From: Brevibacterium spongiae
GTDB lineage: Bacteria > Actinomycetota > Actinomycetes > Actinomycetales > Brevibacteriaceae
Direction of reading: 5' to 3'
DNA length: 64,000 nt
Assembly: GCF_026168515.1 (NCBI RefSeq)
Contig: NZ_CP093443.1
Coordinates: 3,596,001-3,660,000 of the forward strand
Part shown: positions 52,323-60,901 of the stretch, piece after piece
Layout: every line of letters begins with the position of its first letter
Position numbering within the stretch: position 1 is the stretch's first letter
Program-made: the position numbers and the translations under genes
The notes under the pieces: generated by a model
The model's input: the letters and a program-made list of their open reading frames with translations, nothing else
Database searches by the model: none
What the model was told of the DNA's origin: nothing

Positions 52323-53063
52323 ATGACCGAGGACAAGGGCACACCGTGGAAGCCCGTGAACCGGCCGAGCACCTATGAGCTCGTCATCGACGCCATCGAA
52401 GAGCAGATCATGGCCGGCTCGCTCACCGTCGGTGACCCCCTGCCCGCCGAACGCGATCTGGCGACGAAGCTCGGCGTCAGCCGGGCCAGCGTCCGCGAGG
52501 CCCTGCGGGTGCTCGAGAGCCTCGGCGTCGTCCGCTCCTCTGGAGGGTCGGGCCGCGGCGCCGGCACCTTCATCGCCGCGATGCCCTCGGCCGCCCTCAC
52601 CCGCTTCCTCCGCCTTCACGTCGCCTTGGCGAACTTCAGCCTCGACGATGTGACGGAGACGCGCATCCAATTGGAGCGCTCGAGCTCGATCCTTGCGGCC
52701 ACGCGTGCCGACAAGGACTCTCTGGCCGCCATCAATGCTCAGCTCGCCATGATGGACACCCCCGGCGTCAGCCTCGAAGTCTTCAACGATGCGGACACCG
52801 CGTTCCACGTCGCCATCGCACAGGCGGCGGGCAACCAGCTGTTCTCCGACCTCACGGGAGCGATCCGCACCTCGATGCGCACGTCGATCTTCGACTCATT
52901 CAACAGAGTCGACGATCCGCAGGTGCTCATGTCCCAGCTGCAGGCTCAGCACCACCAGATCATGGAGGCGATCGTCGCCGGTGACACAGAGGAAGCGGCC
53001 CGGGTGACCGAGGAGCACATCCGGTTCGCCGCCGCGGCACTTCCCGGCCTCACCGAAGCCTAA
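52323..53063 (+). CDS. GntR-family (FCD) regulator, LldR-like
   Basis: A 246-residue FadR-subfamily regulator. The winged helix (residues ~15-85) contains DPLPAERDLATKLGVSRASVREALRVLESLG, followed by a helical FCD domain with metal-ligand residues in NDADTAFHVAIAQAAGN and HHQIMEAIVAGD. I chose the ATG at 52323 because GGAGGAGACC lies immediately before it; the upstream ATG at 52311 would place that ribosome site inside the gene. Divergent from lctP-lldD, it should be the lactate-responsive repressor of that operon. Confidence 0.88.
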   Translation: MTEDKGTPWKPVNRPSTYELVIDAIEEQIMAGSLTVGDPLPAERDLATKLGVSRASVREALRVLESLGVVRSSGGSGRGAGTFIAAMPSAALTRFLRLHVALANFSLDDVTETRIQLERSSSILAATRADKDSLAAINAQLAMMDTPGVSLEVFNDADTAFHVAIAQAAGNQLFSDLTGAIRTSMRTSIFDSFNRVDDPQVLMSQLQAQHHQIMEAIVAGDTEEAARVTEEHIRFAAAALPGLTEA

Positions 53064-53076
53064 CCACTCCCTACTT

Positions 53077-53135
53077 ACTACCTGACGGGTCCCCAGCAAC
53101 TTGGCGCCAGGTTGCTGGGGCGCCGTCAGGTAGCA
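53077..53135. repeat. long palindromic element, copy B
   Basis: Arms of 25 bases (ACTACCTGACGG... and ...CCGTCAGGTAGCA) pair with three mismatches around a 10-base loop TTGGCGCCAG. The element matches 32834-32893 in arms and loop core. It lies between the convergent GntR and RND genes. Confidence 0.9.
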
Positions 53136-53144
53136 GGTGAGGGG

Positions 53145-56100
53145 TCACTTCTTTTCGGGGCGCTGGGCCACCTCGGCGGTTTCGGCTTCGATCCTGTCCG
53201 CATCGGCCGCACGCTTCTTCGCACGCTTCTCCTCCCGGTGGGCTGCCCGGGTCTCCTTGCGTCGTTCGACGAGGAGGTAGAGGGCGGGGACGAGGATGAG
53301 GGTGAGGACCGTCGATGAGGTGAGCCCGCCGATGACGACGATGGCCAGCGGCTGCGAGATGAAGACTCCCCCACCGGTGAGCCCCAGCGACATCGGCACG
53401 AGGGCGAAGATCGTTGCGGCGGCGGTCATGAGGATCGGGCGCAGGCGCAGTCGGGTGCCGTGGACGATCGCGTCCATCAGTTCCAAACCGTCCTCACGCA
53501 GCTTGTTGATGAGGTCGATGAGCACGATCGCGTTGGTCACGACGATGCCGATGAGCATGAGCAGACCGATGAGCGAGGGAATGCCCAACGGTGTGCCGGT
53601 CGCCAGCAGGAGCAGCACGGCTCCTGTCGCTGCGAAGGGGATCGACACGAGCAGGATGAGCGGCTGGACGAAGCTGCGGAACGTCGCGATCATCACGAGG
53701 AACACGAGCACGATCGCCACGGCCATGGCCGCCCCGAGCTGGCCGAAGGACTCCGCCTGCTCCTGGCTGGCTCCGCCGACGTCGAAGCTGACGCCGTCGG
53801 GCAGATCCATGGACTCGGTCAGGTCGGTGGCCGCGGCGGTCACGGTCTCCAACTGTCCGTCGGCCGGGGTTGCGAACACCGTGACCTTCCGATCCCCATC
53901 GGCACGGTCGATCGTCGCCGGGGTCTCGGTCTTCTTCACCGTCGCGATCTCATCGACGGTGATCGGTTCACCCTTGATGTCGGGGATGGCAGCCTGCTCG
54001 TCGGCGAGGCTCTCTTCCTCCTCCTGGCTCTGCTCCTGTTCACGCTGACCGTCGACGAGGTCATCGATGGCGTCGTTGGCCTCTTTCAGTCCCTTCTCGG
54101 CCTGTTCGACGCCTTCGCGGGCCTGCTCCACCTGGTCGGCCGCCATCTCATCGGGGCTCGGGGCAGGTGGCGGGTTCTGGGCATCGCGCAGCGCCTTGCG
54201 GGCTTCTTCGAGCTGGTCAGCGGCATCGTCACGGGCATCGCGGGCAGACTCGAGCTGCTCTGCCGATTCGTCTGCGGCCTTGCGTTTGGCCTCCTCGGCG
54301 CGGGCTTCGGTCTTCTCCTCGACCCGGTCGGTGGCGTCTTCCTGCGCGTTCTGCGTCTGCACCTCGGTGACGGGCAGTTCGAGGGCGCGGATCTCGTCCG
54401 GGGTCGCATTCCGGTGGGTCGGGGCGAGGAAGATGTCGCGTTCCTTGCCTTCGAGTGTCAGCGTTCCCGCCTCGGTGCCATGCAGTGCCGCGGCGACGGC
54501 CTGACCGACCTCGGCCTGGCTAAAGCCGTAGTCGGCGGCCTTCTCCCGGTCGACGTCGACTTCGATGACCGGCTGGTCGGCGGCGAGGTCATTGCGCGCG
54601 GTCTGGACTCCGTTCGTGTCCGCCATCGTCTTCGTCACCTCGTCGGCGGCTTTGCGCAGCGCGCCGAGATCGGTTCCCGAGAGCGTGACCTCGACATCTT
54701 CGCTGACGGATCCGCCGGCGTCCTGAACGTCGATGTCACCGGCGTCCTTTCCGAGGTCCTCCAGCTGAGTCCGGATCCGGTTCGTCGCGACCTCGGCCTC
54801 GGAATCCTCAGCCAGGGTGATGTTGAACTGGTTCTCGGCCCCGGCTTCGGGTCCGTTGACCGTCGTCGAGTACGTTTCGACGTCCGGGTCGTCGGCGAGG
54901 ACGGCTTCGATGCGCTTCGCGGCCTTATCTCCGGCTTCGAGCGAGGCGCCCGCCGGCAGGGTCTGGGTGATGTAGAGCGAGTTGGCTCCGGCGGAACCGA
55001 GCAGGTCGGTCTTGAGGAAGGTCGCGCCCATCATCGTGACGATGAAGATGACGACGGAGAAAGCGATGGTCCGCCAAGGGTGGTGCAGGGCGGAGAGAAT
55101 CGCAGGCAGGCTGCGCTGCTGGAGACGGTCGACCCGCCCGGAGGCCTCACCGTCACCCGGTGCCGGTGAGACGACGGGTTCGACAGTCGCATCCGGCAGC
55201 AGATCCTTGCCCTTGGCGCCGCGTTTGGCGTTCTTCTTCTCGATCGTCTTCTGCCGGCGTTCGGCACGCGCCACGGACCGCCGGTGCTGTTTGGCGGCCC
55301 AGAGTTCGAAGCTGCGGTCGGTTGCCGCCTGCCGTTTGGGTGAGAGCGGTTTGGGGCTGCGGCGCAGCACCCAGTAGCTGAAGACCGGGACGATCGTCAG
55401 TGCGACGACGAGGGAGGCGAGCAGCGCGAGGGAGACGGTGACGGAGAAGGGTCGGAAGAGCTGTCCGGCGATGCCGTCGACGAAGGCGATGGGCAGGAAC
55501 ACCGCGACAGTGGTCAGAGTCGAGGCGGTGATGGCCCCGGCAACCTGTTTGACGCTAGCGACGATGTCCTCGACGCTCAGGTCGCTCGTGCCCTGGCGCC
55601 TCCTGATGTTCTCGATGACGACGATGGAGTCGTCGACGACGCGACCGACGGCGATCGTCAGGGCACCCAAGGTGAGGATGTTGAGGGTGTAGTCGCCGAT
55701 CTGGAGTCCGATCATCGCGATGAGCAGCGACATCGGGATCGAGATCGCGGCGACGATGGTCGAGCGGAAGGAGCCGAGGAAGGCGAGGATGACGAAGATC
55801 GCGAAGATCAGGCCGAGTCCGCCTTCGACGGAGAGGTCGTGGATCGACTTCTCGATCTCCGGGGCCTGGTCGAAGATCGTCGAGAATTCAGTGTCGTCTC
55901 CGAGCTTCGGGCCCACCCGGTCAAGGGTGTCTGCGACCTTGTGGGAGACGTCGACGACATTGGCGTCCTGGTCCTTGGTCACCGATACGGTCACGGAGTC
56001 CTTGCCGTCGGCGCGGGACAGTGAGGTCTTCTCGATCGAGTCGAGGTCGACGTCGGCGACGTCACCGAGCAGCACTGTGCCGTCGGCGGTGCGCAGAGGG

Positions 56101-56822
56101 GTCTTCTCGATCTGGTCGACGGCGTCGACCTCGGTGCCGACCTCGACGGCCATCGAGGTCTCTCCCTGGGCGCTGCGACCGGCCGGGACGACCGCACCGG
56201 CGGCCTCGAGCTCTTCGGGGACGGAGGATTCGACGACGTTCTTCTCCGCGACGTCCTCGGGACGGAAGGTGATGGTGACCCGCTGTTCGTCCTGGCCGGT
56301 GACCTCGACGTTCGAGACTCCGTCGAGGGCGCGGAGTTCGGGCACGAGGTCGGACTCGAGGCGGTCGCCGAGGGTGGTCGGATCCCCGCCGGAGACGGCG
56401 AACATCGACACCGGAACGTCATCCATCTGATAGGACAGGACCTCGACCTCGGCGTCGTCGGGCAGGTTCGCCTTCGCCCCGTCCACGGCGGAGCGGATCG
56501 AGTCGGTCATCTTCTCGGAGCCCTTGCCGAAGGGCCAGGTGACCTCGGCGGTCATCATTCCCGACGAGGTGGAGGTGGTCAGCGATTCGAGCTCGCCGAT
56601 CCCCTCGAGCGCGGTCTCCAGGGGTTTCGTCACGGTCTCCTCGACGACCTCGGGTGAGGCACCGGGGACGGTCGCCTGCACCGAGGTGCTGGGCAGGTCG
56701 ACCGAGGGCATCGTCTCCTGGTTGAGAGAGGTCGTCGCGACGATGCCGAAGACAGCGATCACGAGGGTGAGCAGTCCGACGATGAGGCGGTTCTTCAGGC
56801 TCATCCGGGTGATCAGGGACAC
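53145..56822 (-). CDS. RND-family efflux transporter with coiled-coil insertion
   Basis: A 1225-residue resistance-nodulation-division transporter of the AcrB/SwrC type, which exports hydrophobic compounds using the proton gradient. The first helix starts LKNRLIVGLLTLVIAVFGIV. Conserved relay-helix segments include LGALTIAVGRVVDDSIVVIENI and, in the second half, LIGLLMLIGIVVTNAIVLIDL. Residues ~822-943 in the second large external loop are a highly charged Glu/Ala/Gln/Arg coiled coil with a central Pro break, not usual for the family. A cytoplasmic basic loop lies at ~490-550. It starts with GTG after GGAGGAACCC. No membrane-fusion protein gene is adjacent. Confidence 0.92.
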   Translation of the reverse strand: MSLITRMSLKNRLIVGLLTLVIAVFGIVATTSLNQETMPSVDLPSTSVQATVPGASPEVVEETVTKPLETALEGIGELESLTTSTSSGMMTAEVTWPFGKGSEKMTDSIRSAVDGAKANLPDDAEVEVLSYQMDDVPVSMFAVSGGDPTTLGDRLESDLVPELRALDGVSNVEVTGQDEQRVTITFRPEDVAEKNVVESSVPEELEAAGAVVPAGRSAQGETSMAVEVGTEVDAVDQIEKTPLRTADGTVLLGDVADVDLDSIEKTSLSRADGKDSVTVSVTKDQDANVVDVSHKVADTLDRVGPKLGDDTEFSTIFDQAPEIEKSIHDLSVEGGLGLIFAIFVILAFLGSFRSTIVAAISIPMSLLIAMIGLQIGDYTLNILTLGALTIAVGRVVDDSIVVIENIRRRQGTSDLSVEDIVASVKQVAGAITASTLTTVAVFLPIAFVDGIAGQLFRPFSVTVSLALLASLVVALTIVPVFSYWVLRRSPKPLSPKRQAATDRSFELWAAKQHRRSVARAERRQKTIEKKNAKRGAKGKDLLPDATVEPVVSPAPGDGEASGRVDRLQQRSLPAILSALHHPWRTIAFSVVIFIVTMMGATFLKTDLLGSAGANSLYITQTLPAGASLEAGDKAAKRIEAVLADDPDVETYSTTVNGPEAGAENQFNITLAEDSEAEVATNRIRTQLEDLGKDAGDIDVQDAGGSVSEDVEVTLSGTDLGALRKAADEVTKTMADTNGVQTARNDLAADQPVIEVDVDREKAADYGFSQAEVGQAVAAALHGTEAGTLTLEGKERDIFLAPTHRNATPDEIRALELPVTEVQTQNAQEDATDRVEEKTEARAEEAKRKAADESAEQLESARDARDDAADQLEEARKALRDAQNPPPAPSPDEMAADQVEQAREGVEQAEKGLKEANDAIDDLVDGQREQEQSQEEEESLADEQAAIPDIKGEPITVDEIATVKKTETPATIDRADGDRKVTVFATPADGQLETVTAAATDLTESMDLPDGVSFDVGGASQEQAESFGQLGAAMAVAIVLVFLVMIATFRSFVQPLILLVSIPFAATGAVLLLLATGTPLGIPSLIGLLMLIGIVVTNAIVLIDLINKLREDGLELMDAIVHGTRLRLRPILMTAAATIFALVPMSLGLTGGGVFISQPLAIVVIGGLTSSTVLTLILVPALYLLVERRKETRAAHREEKRAKKRAADADRIEAETAEVAQRPEKK

Positions 56823-57098
56823 GGGTTCCTCCGGGTTCGGGGGTTGAGAAGGGCGTTCCAGTCAGTCTTCCAAGCGAAACGCCTCAGCGGATCACCCGAA
56901 AGATGTCAACGGTGTCCCCCAAAGGAATGATTTCTCCCTGCCGCTTCCGGTCGGCCTCGACCGGTTGGGCCGCGACCCTTTCGGGCGATCGGTGGAACAC
57001 ACTTCGACCCTAGGATCGGCCGCTGCTGCTCGGCGCGGGTGCTGACCTCCAGACCGCCCTCAGGAAACACGGAGGAGAACCGGAGGATTGCCTCGCGC

Positions 57099-58226
57099 TC
57101 AGCTGTGCAGACGCACGTGGTGGAGGAGTCGCTCGGCCCGTGCGGAACTCATGGCCGCGGGATTGAGCGCGGCGGCGAGAGTGGAGCGGGCCGCCTCGGC
57201 GTCGAAGTCCTCACCGATGACGACGAGGACACTGTCGGCCTCCTGCCGGTCGGTGTCGTTCGTTTCGGAGACGTAGACGTTCGGGCCGACGGCCTGCACA
57301 CCGAAGCGGCGCCGGCCGGATCCCACGGCGACCTGCACGGTGCCCTTCACGCGGTAGACCCCGGGCGGCAGGTCCTCGACGAAGTCCATCACCTGATTCG
57401 GGTCCGCACATCCGCGGCCGGTGACGGTGACCGACCGGGCGTGCCGGTGCGGCAGCGTCTCCGCGGATGCTCCGTCGTCGGCCGCCTGCGCGACGGCCGC
57501 CTCGGCGTAGGCCTGACGCATCAGTTCCCTGATCGGCAGTTCGGGCTGGATCGGTTCCGCGCCCGCTGCGGCACCGCCTCGGCGAGGGTGTGCGGATCTG
57601 CGATCGGCCTCGCCCGGGTCGAAGATCAGGGTGGGGTCGAGTCGGGCACGGCTCGTGCCGATGACGATCACGCGCGGGTTGCGCTGGTGGACGCGGTCGC
57701 GGACGGCGGCGACCGCGGCGTCACGCTCCGCCTCGGGGATCTGGTCGAGTTTGTTGACGACGACCAGGGTCGTGGCCGCGTAGCGCATCGGCGGCAGGGC
57801 CGAGGTGTCGACGGTCCGGAAATGCATGGTCGCGTCGACGACGTCGATGACCCCACCGAGGTGGAACCGGTGCCGGCCCATGCGCGTGACCATGCGCGCC
57901 AGGGTCAGCGGTTCGGCGAACCCGCTGGCTTCGACGATGATCGCGTCCAGGCGCAGACCAGGATCCGTCATCGCCACGAGGGCATCCTCGAGCTCGGAGT
58001 CATCGGTCAGGCAGCAGACGCAACCGCCGGCGATCGAGAGCGGCTCGTCGACCTGGCCGACGACGAGGCCGGCATCGATATTGAGGTCGCCGAAGTCGTT
58101 GACGATGACGCCGATGCGGGCATCGGGGTGGCGCAGCAGGTGATTGAGCAGGCTCGTCTTCCCGGCACCGAGGTAGCCGGTGAGCAGGATGACCGGTATC
58201 GCTGGCCTGCGCTTGGATCCGCCCAT
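57099..58226 (-). CDS. COG0523 (CobW/ZNG-type) metallochaperone GTPase
   Basis: A 375-residue G3E GTPase of the COG0523 zinc-chaperone group. The P-loop is LTGYLGAGKTSLLNHLL, the metal motif GGCVCC (CxCC) is near residue 67, EASGFAEP is the switch-type segment and VVVNKLDQIPEAE carries the NKxD guanine motif. The CobW C-terminal domain begins near residue 285 (GVYRVKGTVQVAV). I chose the ATG at 58226 for AGGAGGCGAT. It is divergent from zur, and a Zur-like box lies 36 bases upstream, so it should be made under zinc starvation. It probably delivers zinc to a client enzyme. Confidence 0.9.
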   Translation of the reverse strand: MGGSKRRPAIPVILLTGYLGAGKTSLLNHLLRHPDARIGVIVNDFGDLNIDAGLVVGQVDEPLSIAGGCVCCLTDDSELEDALVAMTDPGLRLDAIIVEASGFAEPLTLARMVTRMGRHRFHLGGVIDVVDATMHFRTVDTSALPPMRYAATTLVVVNKLDQIPEAERDAAVAAVRDRVHQRNPRVIVIGTSRARLDPTLIFDPGEADRRSAHPRRGGAAAGAEPIQPELPIRELMRQAYAEAAVAQAADDGASAETLPHRHARSVTVTGRGCADPNQVMDFVEDLPPGVYRVKGTVQVAVGSGRRRFGVQAVGPNVYVSETNDTDRQEADSVLVVIGEDFDAEAARSTLAAALNPAAMSSARAERLLHHVRLHS

Positions 58227-58261
58227 ATCGCCTCCTGTGCTCGCGCGCTCGAATCGCCCGT

Positions 58262-58282
58262 TAATGGTAACGTGTTTCATTA
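58262..58282. promoter_or_regulatory. Zur-like box upstream of the COG0523 GTPase and zur
   Basis: TAATG and CATTA arms bound a 21-base imperfect palindrome (TAATGGTAAC...TTTCATTA). It shares TAATG.TA and the T.TCA.TA end with the second box at 59823. Confidence 0.6.
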
Positions 58283-58288
58283 TTTCTC

Positions 58289-58316
58289 CCGCATATGCAC
58301 GCTCACGCATATGCGG
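58289..58316. promoter_or_regulatory. perfect inverted repeat in the zur leader
   Basis: CCGCATATGC and GCATATGCGG are a 10-bp perfect inverted repeat with an 8-base spacer, 29 bases before the zur ATG. Each arm contains the palindrome GCATATGC. It could be an operator for another regulator or a leader hairpin. Confidence 0.65.
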
Positions 58317-58345
58317 ACTCCACCGCCCGACCGAGGAGGGCTCCC

Positions 58346-58753
58346 ATGGCATCCCCGCAGAAGCAGACGCGGAGCACCGCGCAGAAGGCCCTCATTCGCG
58401 ACGCCCTGGAATCCGAGACCCGCTTCGTCTCCGCCAAGCAGCTCCACCGGCGGCTCGAGGACGACGGCGCGAGCGTCGGCCTCGCCACCGTGTACCGGCA
58501 GCTCAATGCGCTCAGTCGCAGCGGGGACGCCGATACGATCACCATCGCCGAGACCCAGCTCTTCCGCGCCTGCTCCCAGTCCGAGCATCACCACCATCTC
58601 GTCTGCGAACGGTGCGGCACGGCCGTCGAGATCGACCCGCCGAGCGAGGAATGGATGCGCACCGTGGCGGACTCGAACGGGTTCGAGATCACGCATCACG
58701 TCTTCGAGATCTTCGGCCTGTGCGCCGACTGCCGGGCCGGCGCGGCCGGTTGA
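58346..58753 (+). CDS. zur: Fur-family zinc uptake regulator
   Basis: A 135-residue Fur-family repressor. Residues ~10-80 are the winged helix (FVSAKQLHRRLEDDGASVGLATVYRQLNAL). The metal region has HHHHLVCERCG and, at the C-terminus, LCADC, giving the two CxxC pairs of the structural zinc site. GAGGAGGG precedes the ATG. I call it Zur rather than Fur because it is flanked by two COG0523-family genes and a cysteine-free L36 gene, classic zinc-starvation targets, with Zur-like boxes at both promoters. Confidence 0.9.
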   Translation: MASPQKQTRSTAQKALIRDALESETRFVSAKQLHRRLEDDGASVGLATVYRQLNALSRSGDADTITIAETQLFRACSQSEHHHHLVCERCGTAVEIDPPSEEWMRTVADSNGFEITHHVFEIFGLCADCRAGAAG

Positions 58754-58770
58754 GCCGGGCCGCTCGCCCG

Positions 58771-59787
58771 TCAGCCTCCGGGCCGTCGTGCGGAGTCCCA
58801 GGCAGGGAATTCGTCGGGGTATTCCAGCCAGGCCATCGGTCCGGCGAGCAGTTCGGCGTCGGTGAGAACGGCACGGTCGAGCGCTTCGCACAGTCCCGCC
58901 TCGTCGAGGTCGAGGCCGATGAATGCGAGATCCTGACCCCAGGCCAGCAGCTCCACTCCCCCGCCCGCGACAGGGTCGGCAGGCATCGGCGACAGGAGCA
59001 GACGCGTCACCGCTTGGTCCCAATGGGCTGTCACATAGAGTCGTGACGCCAGTCTGGCGAACCCGGCCGATCGTACGATGCGACCCCAGCAGTCTTCGCC
59101 GAGCGCTGCGGTGAGCACCGCCTGCAGACGCTGCGGATGGAAGGGCCGCGCCTGTTCGAAGCGGCAGGCACTGACGCGCCCTGGTCGGCTCGGGGGCCGA
59201 AACTCCGAATTGAGGATCGCCGTCCATCCGGCTGCCGGAGGCCCCTCGCCGAAGTTCCAGCACCACGGCCCGTGCACGTCATCTCCGTCGATGAGGTACT
59301 GTCCGGCCTCGGGGGCCAAGTGCTCGATGAGGCCGAGGGCGTCGGCGATCCCGGCCAGGTCGGAGATATCGGCTTTCAGCAGAGCGAGCGTCGAGGCGAA
59401 TTCGACCTGATCCACGAGCACCGCGGCACGGTCTTCGCTCTCAAGATCTCCGGGCAGGCACACGGGGTCGAGCACACAGACGAGATCGGTGAGGACAGCC
59501 CGCGTCTCCGGGGCGCTCAAGGCTCCGATGATCTCCGCGCAGCACGTGCCATCGTCGTATTCGAGCACGAAGCCGTGCACACCAGAGGCCAGGCCGATCA
59601 GATCGACGAGGCGGTCGATGGTCTCGATGCCCTGCGCGGTCTGCTCCGCGGGCACGAAGACATAGCCGCGTGCTCCTGCCAGCCGCATCGCATATCGACG
59701 CCGCTCGGCTGCGCAGAGTCCGACGACCGCGATCGCCTCGATCCCTTTGACCACCCGCCCACAAGCAGGCTCGGACGATTTCTGCAT
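58771..59787 (-). CDS. COG0523-family protein lacking the GTPase P-loop (pseudo-GTPase)
   Basis: A 338-residue relative of COG0523 proteins. The second half is clearly of the family: RPFHPQRLQAVLTAAL, IVRSAGFARLASRLYVTAHW and DLAFIGLDLDEAGLCEALD. The first half follows the G-domain in outline but has no GxxGxGK[ST] P-loop; that position reads VVGLCAAERRRYAMRLAG. The NKxD position reads LALLKADISD, and the CxCC metal motif is reduced to DGTCCAEI. It may bind metal or a partner without hydrolysing GTP. I chose the ATG at 59787 (GAAGGGAAGCG). It is divergent from rpmJ across a Zur-like box. Confidence 0.82.
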   Translation of the reverse strand: MQKSSEPACGRVVKGIEAIAVVGLCAAERRRYAMRLAGARGYVFVPAEQTAQGIETIDRLVDLIGLASGVHGFVLEYDDGTCCAEIIGALSAPETRAVLTDLVCVLDPVCLPGDLESEDRAAVLVDQVEFASTLALLKADISDLAGIADALGLIEHLAPEAGQYLIDGDDVHGPWCWNFGEGPPAAGWTAILNSEFRPPSRPGRVSACRFEQARPFHPQRLQAVLTAALGEDCWGRIVRSAGFARLASRLYVTAHWDQAVTRLLLSPMPADPVAGGGVELLAWGQDLAFIGLDLDEAGLCEALDRAVLTDAELLAGPMAWLEYPDEFPAWDSARRPGG

Positions 59788-59811
59788 TCGCTTCCCTTCG
59801 CTGGAGACCGT

Positions 59812-59843
59812 AGTATCATCGTTAATGATACTCATTCTCACTA
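59812..59843. promoter_or_regulatory. Zur-like box with overlapping inverted repeat
   Basis: TAATGATACTC...TCACTA at 59823-59843 fits an actinobacterial Zur box (7 of 10 palindrome positions). It overlaps a perfect 8-5-8 repeat AGTATCAT-CGTTA-ATGATACT at 59812-59832. It lies between the divergent pseudo-GTPase and rpmJ genes. Confidence 0.75.
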
Positions 59844-59856
59844 AGGAGTCACGCTC

Positions 59857-59979
59857 ATGAAGGTTCGTCGTTCCCTGCGCTCCCTGAAGTCACAGCCCGG
59901 CTCTCAGGTGGTCCGTCGCCGCGGCCGCGTCTTCGTCATCAACAAGAAGAATCCGAAGTTCAAGGCCCGCCAAGGCTGA
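59857..59979 (+). CDS. rpmJ: 50S ribosomal protein L36, zinc-independent paralogue
   Basis: A 40-residue protein beginning [11 protein letters not shown] and containing [20 protein letters not shown]. This is the C-minus (type B) form of L36: it has no cysteines, whereas the standard 37-residue form binds zinc through Cys/His. Known C-minus paralogues replace the zinc form in ribosomes when zinc is scarce and are Zur-repressed. AAGGAG lies six bases before the ATG, and the Zur-like box ends 13 bases before it. It converges on a GntR gene, with 12 bases between stops. Confidence 0.93.
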   Translation: MKVRRSLRSLKSQPGSQVVRRRGRVFVINKKNPKFKARQG

Positions 59980-59991
59980 GGGTCAGCCGAC

Positions 59992-60645
59992 TCAGCCGCG
60001 TTCGAACAGCTGCGGATCCGCTTCGACGCGGCGACGGGTGTGGCGGATATGGGCGGCCAGGGTCGTCTCGGCGGACTCGGCGTCTCCGATCTCGATCGCA
60101 CGGAGGACCATCCGGTGTTCGGCGAAGATGTCGTCCTTGCGGCCGCCCGCCTCCATGGTCAGCAGTCGCCGGCGGTAGTAGTGGCTGAGGTTCCACAGAT
60201 GGTCGACCGTCTCGGTCAGACGAGTCGCATGGGGCACTGCCATGATCGCGCGATGGAAGGCACGGTCGCACTCGAGGAACTCCCCGGCTGAACTCGCGGC
60301 TTCGACTGCCTCGGCGAGGTGAAGGAACTCGGCCATCGCTTCCGGCGTGTGATCGGGCATCGCCATGGACAGCAGCAGCGGTTCGAGGCGCTCGCGCATG
60401 AGATAGACCTCGCGGCACTCGTCGAGGCTGAGCTCGGTCACCCACGCTCCCGTCGACGGGATCAGGGTGATCAGCCCCGAGTCCGCAAGGCTGCGCAGCG
60501 CCTCGCGGATCGGGATCCTGCTGACACCGAACTCGGCGGCGATCTCCTCCTGCCGGATGCGTGCGCCGGGAGGCAGCTGACCGCCGATGATGCGCGCCCG
60601 CAGCTCGGCCGCGATTGCGGCGCTGCGAGCCGGATCGTGGGTCAT
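59992..60645 (-). CDS. GntR-family (FCD) transcriptional regulator
   Basis: A 217-residue FadR-subfamily regulator. The winged helix (residues ~5-75) includes PPGARIRQEEIAAEFGVSRIPIREALRSL, then the helical FCD domain with DRAFHRAIMAVPHAT and AEHRMVLRAIEIGD carrying the expected metal ligands. It is divergent from an amino acid permease across 426 bases containing a perfect ATTGGATCCAAT palindrome and a near copy, so it probably controls that permease and itself. The effector is unknown, perhaps the transported amino acid. Confidence 0.88.
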   Translation of the reverse strand: MTHDPARSAAIAAELRARIIGGQLPPGARIRQEEIAAEFGVSRIPIREALRSLADSGLITLIPSTGAWVTELSLDECREVYLMRERLEPLLLSMAMPDHTPEAMAEFLHLAEAVEAASSAGEFLECDRAFHRAIMAVPHATRLTETVDHLWNLSHYYRRRLLTMEAGGRKDDIFAEHRMVLRAIEIGDAESAETTLAAHIRHTRRRVEADPQLFERG

Positions 60646-60803
60646 CCGCGCCTCCCTGTCTCACGCGAGATTCCGCTTCTCCAGTGTCTGCGTCGGCACG
60701 ACGCGCGGGAGGTCCGGGAAATCGCAACTCAATTGCAATCCTTGGCCATCACCTTACACAGCGGCCGTTCCAGGCTGAGGGAAATCTGTGAGAATCCTCG
60801 TCG

Positions 60804-60815
60804 ATCGGATCCAAT
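60804..60815. promoter_or_regulatory. GntR operator, near-palindromic copy
   Basis: ATCGGATCCAAT differs from the perfect palindrome at 60890 by one base. The two sites are 86 bases apart, about eight helical turns, which would permit looping. Confidence 0.6.
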
Positions 60816-60889
60816 GAGACATTTCTCCTTGCTGCAGATATCCGTGTTTTCGGCATTGAAGCCGGTAACGATCTCTGCGCCCTCATCCG

Positions 60890-60901
60890 ATTGGATCCAA
60901 T
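60890..60901. promoter_or_regulatory. GntR operator, perfect palindrome ATTGGATCCAAT
   Basis: A 12-bp perfect palindrome between the divergent GntR and permease genes. Its partner lies at 60804. Confidence 0.7.

Noticed and set aside
53460..55169. A 569-codon plus-strand frame opposite the RND gene
   Set aside because: Shadow frame; the RND transporter motifs on the minus strand are continuous through the interval.
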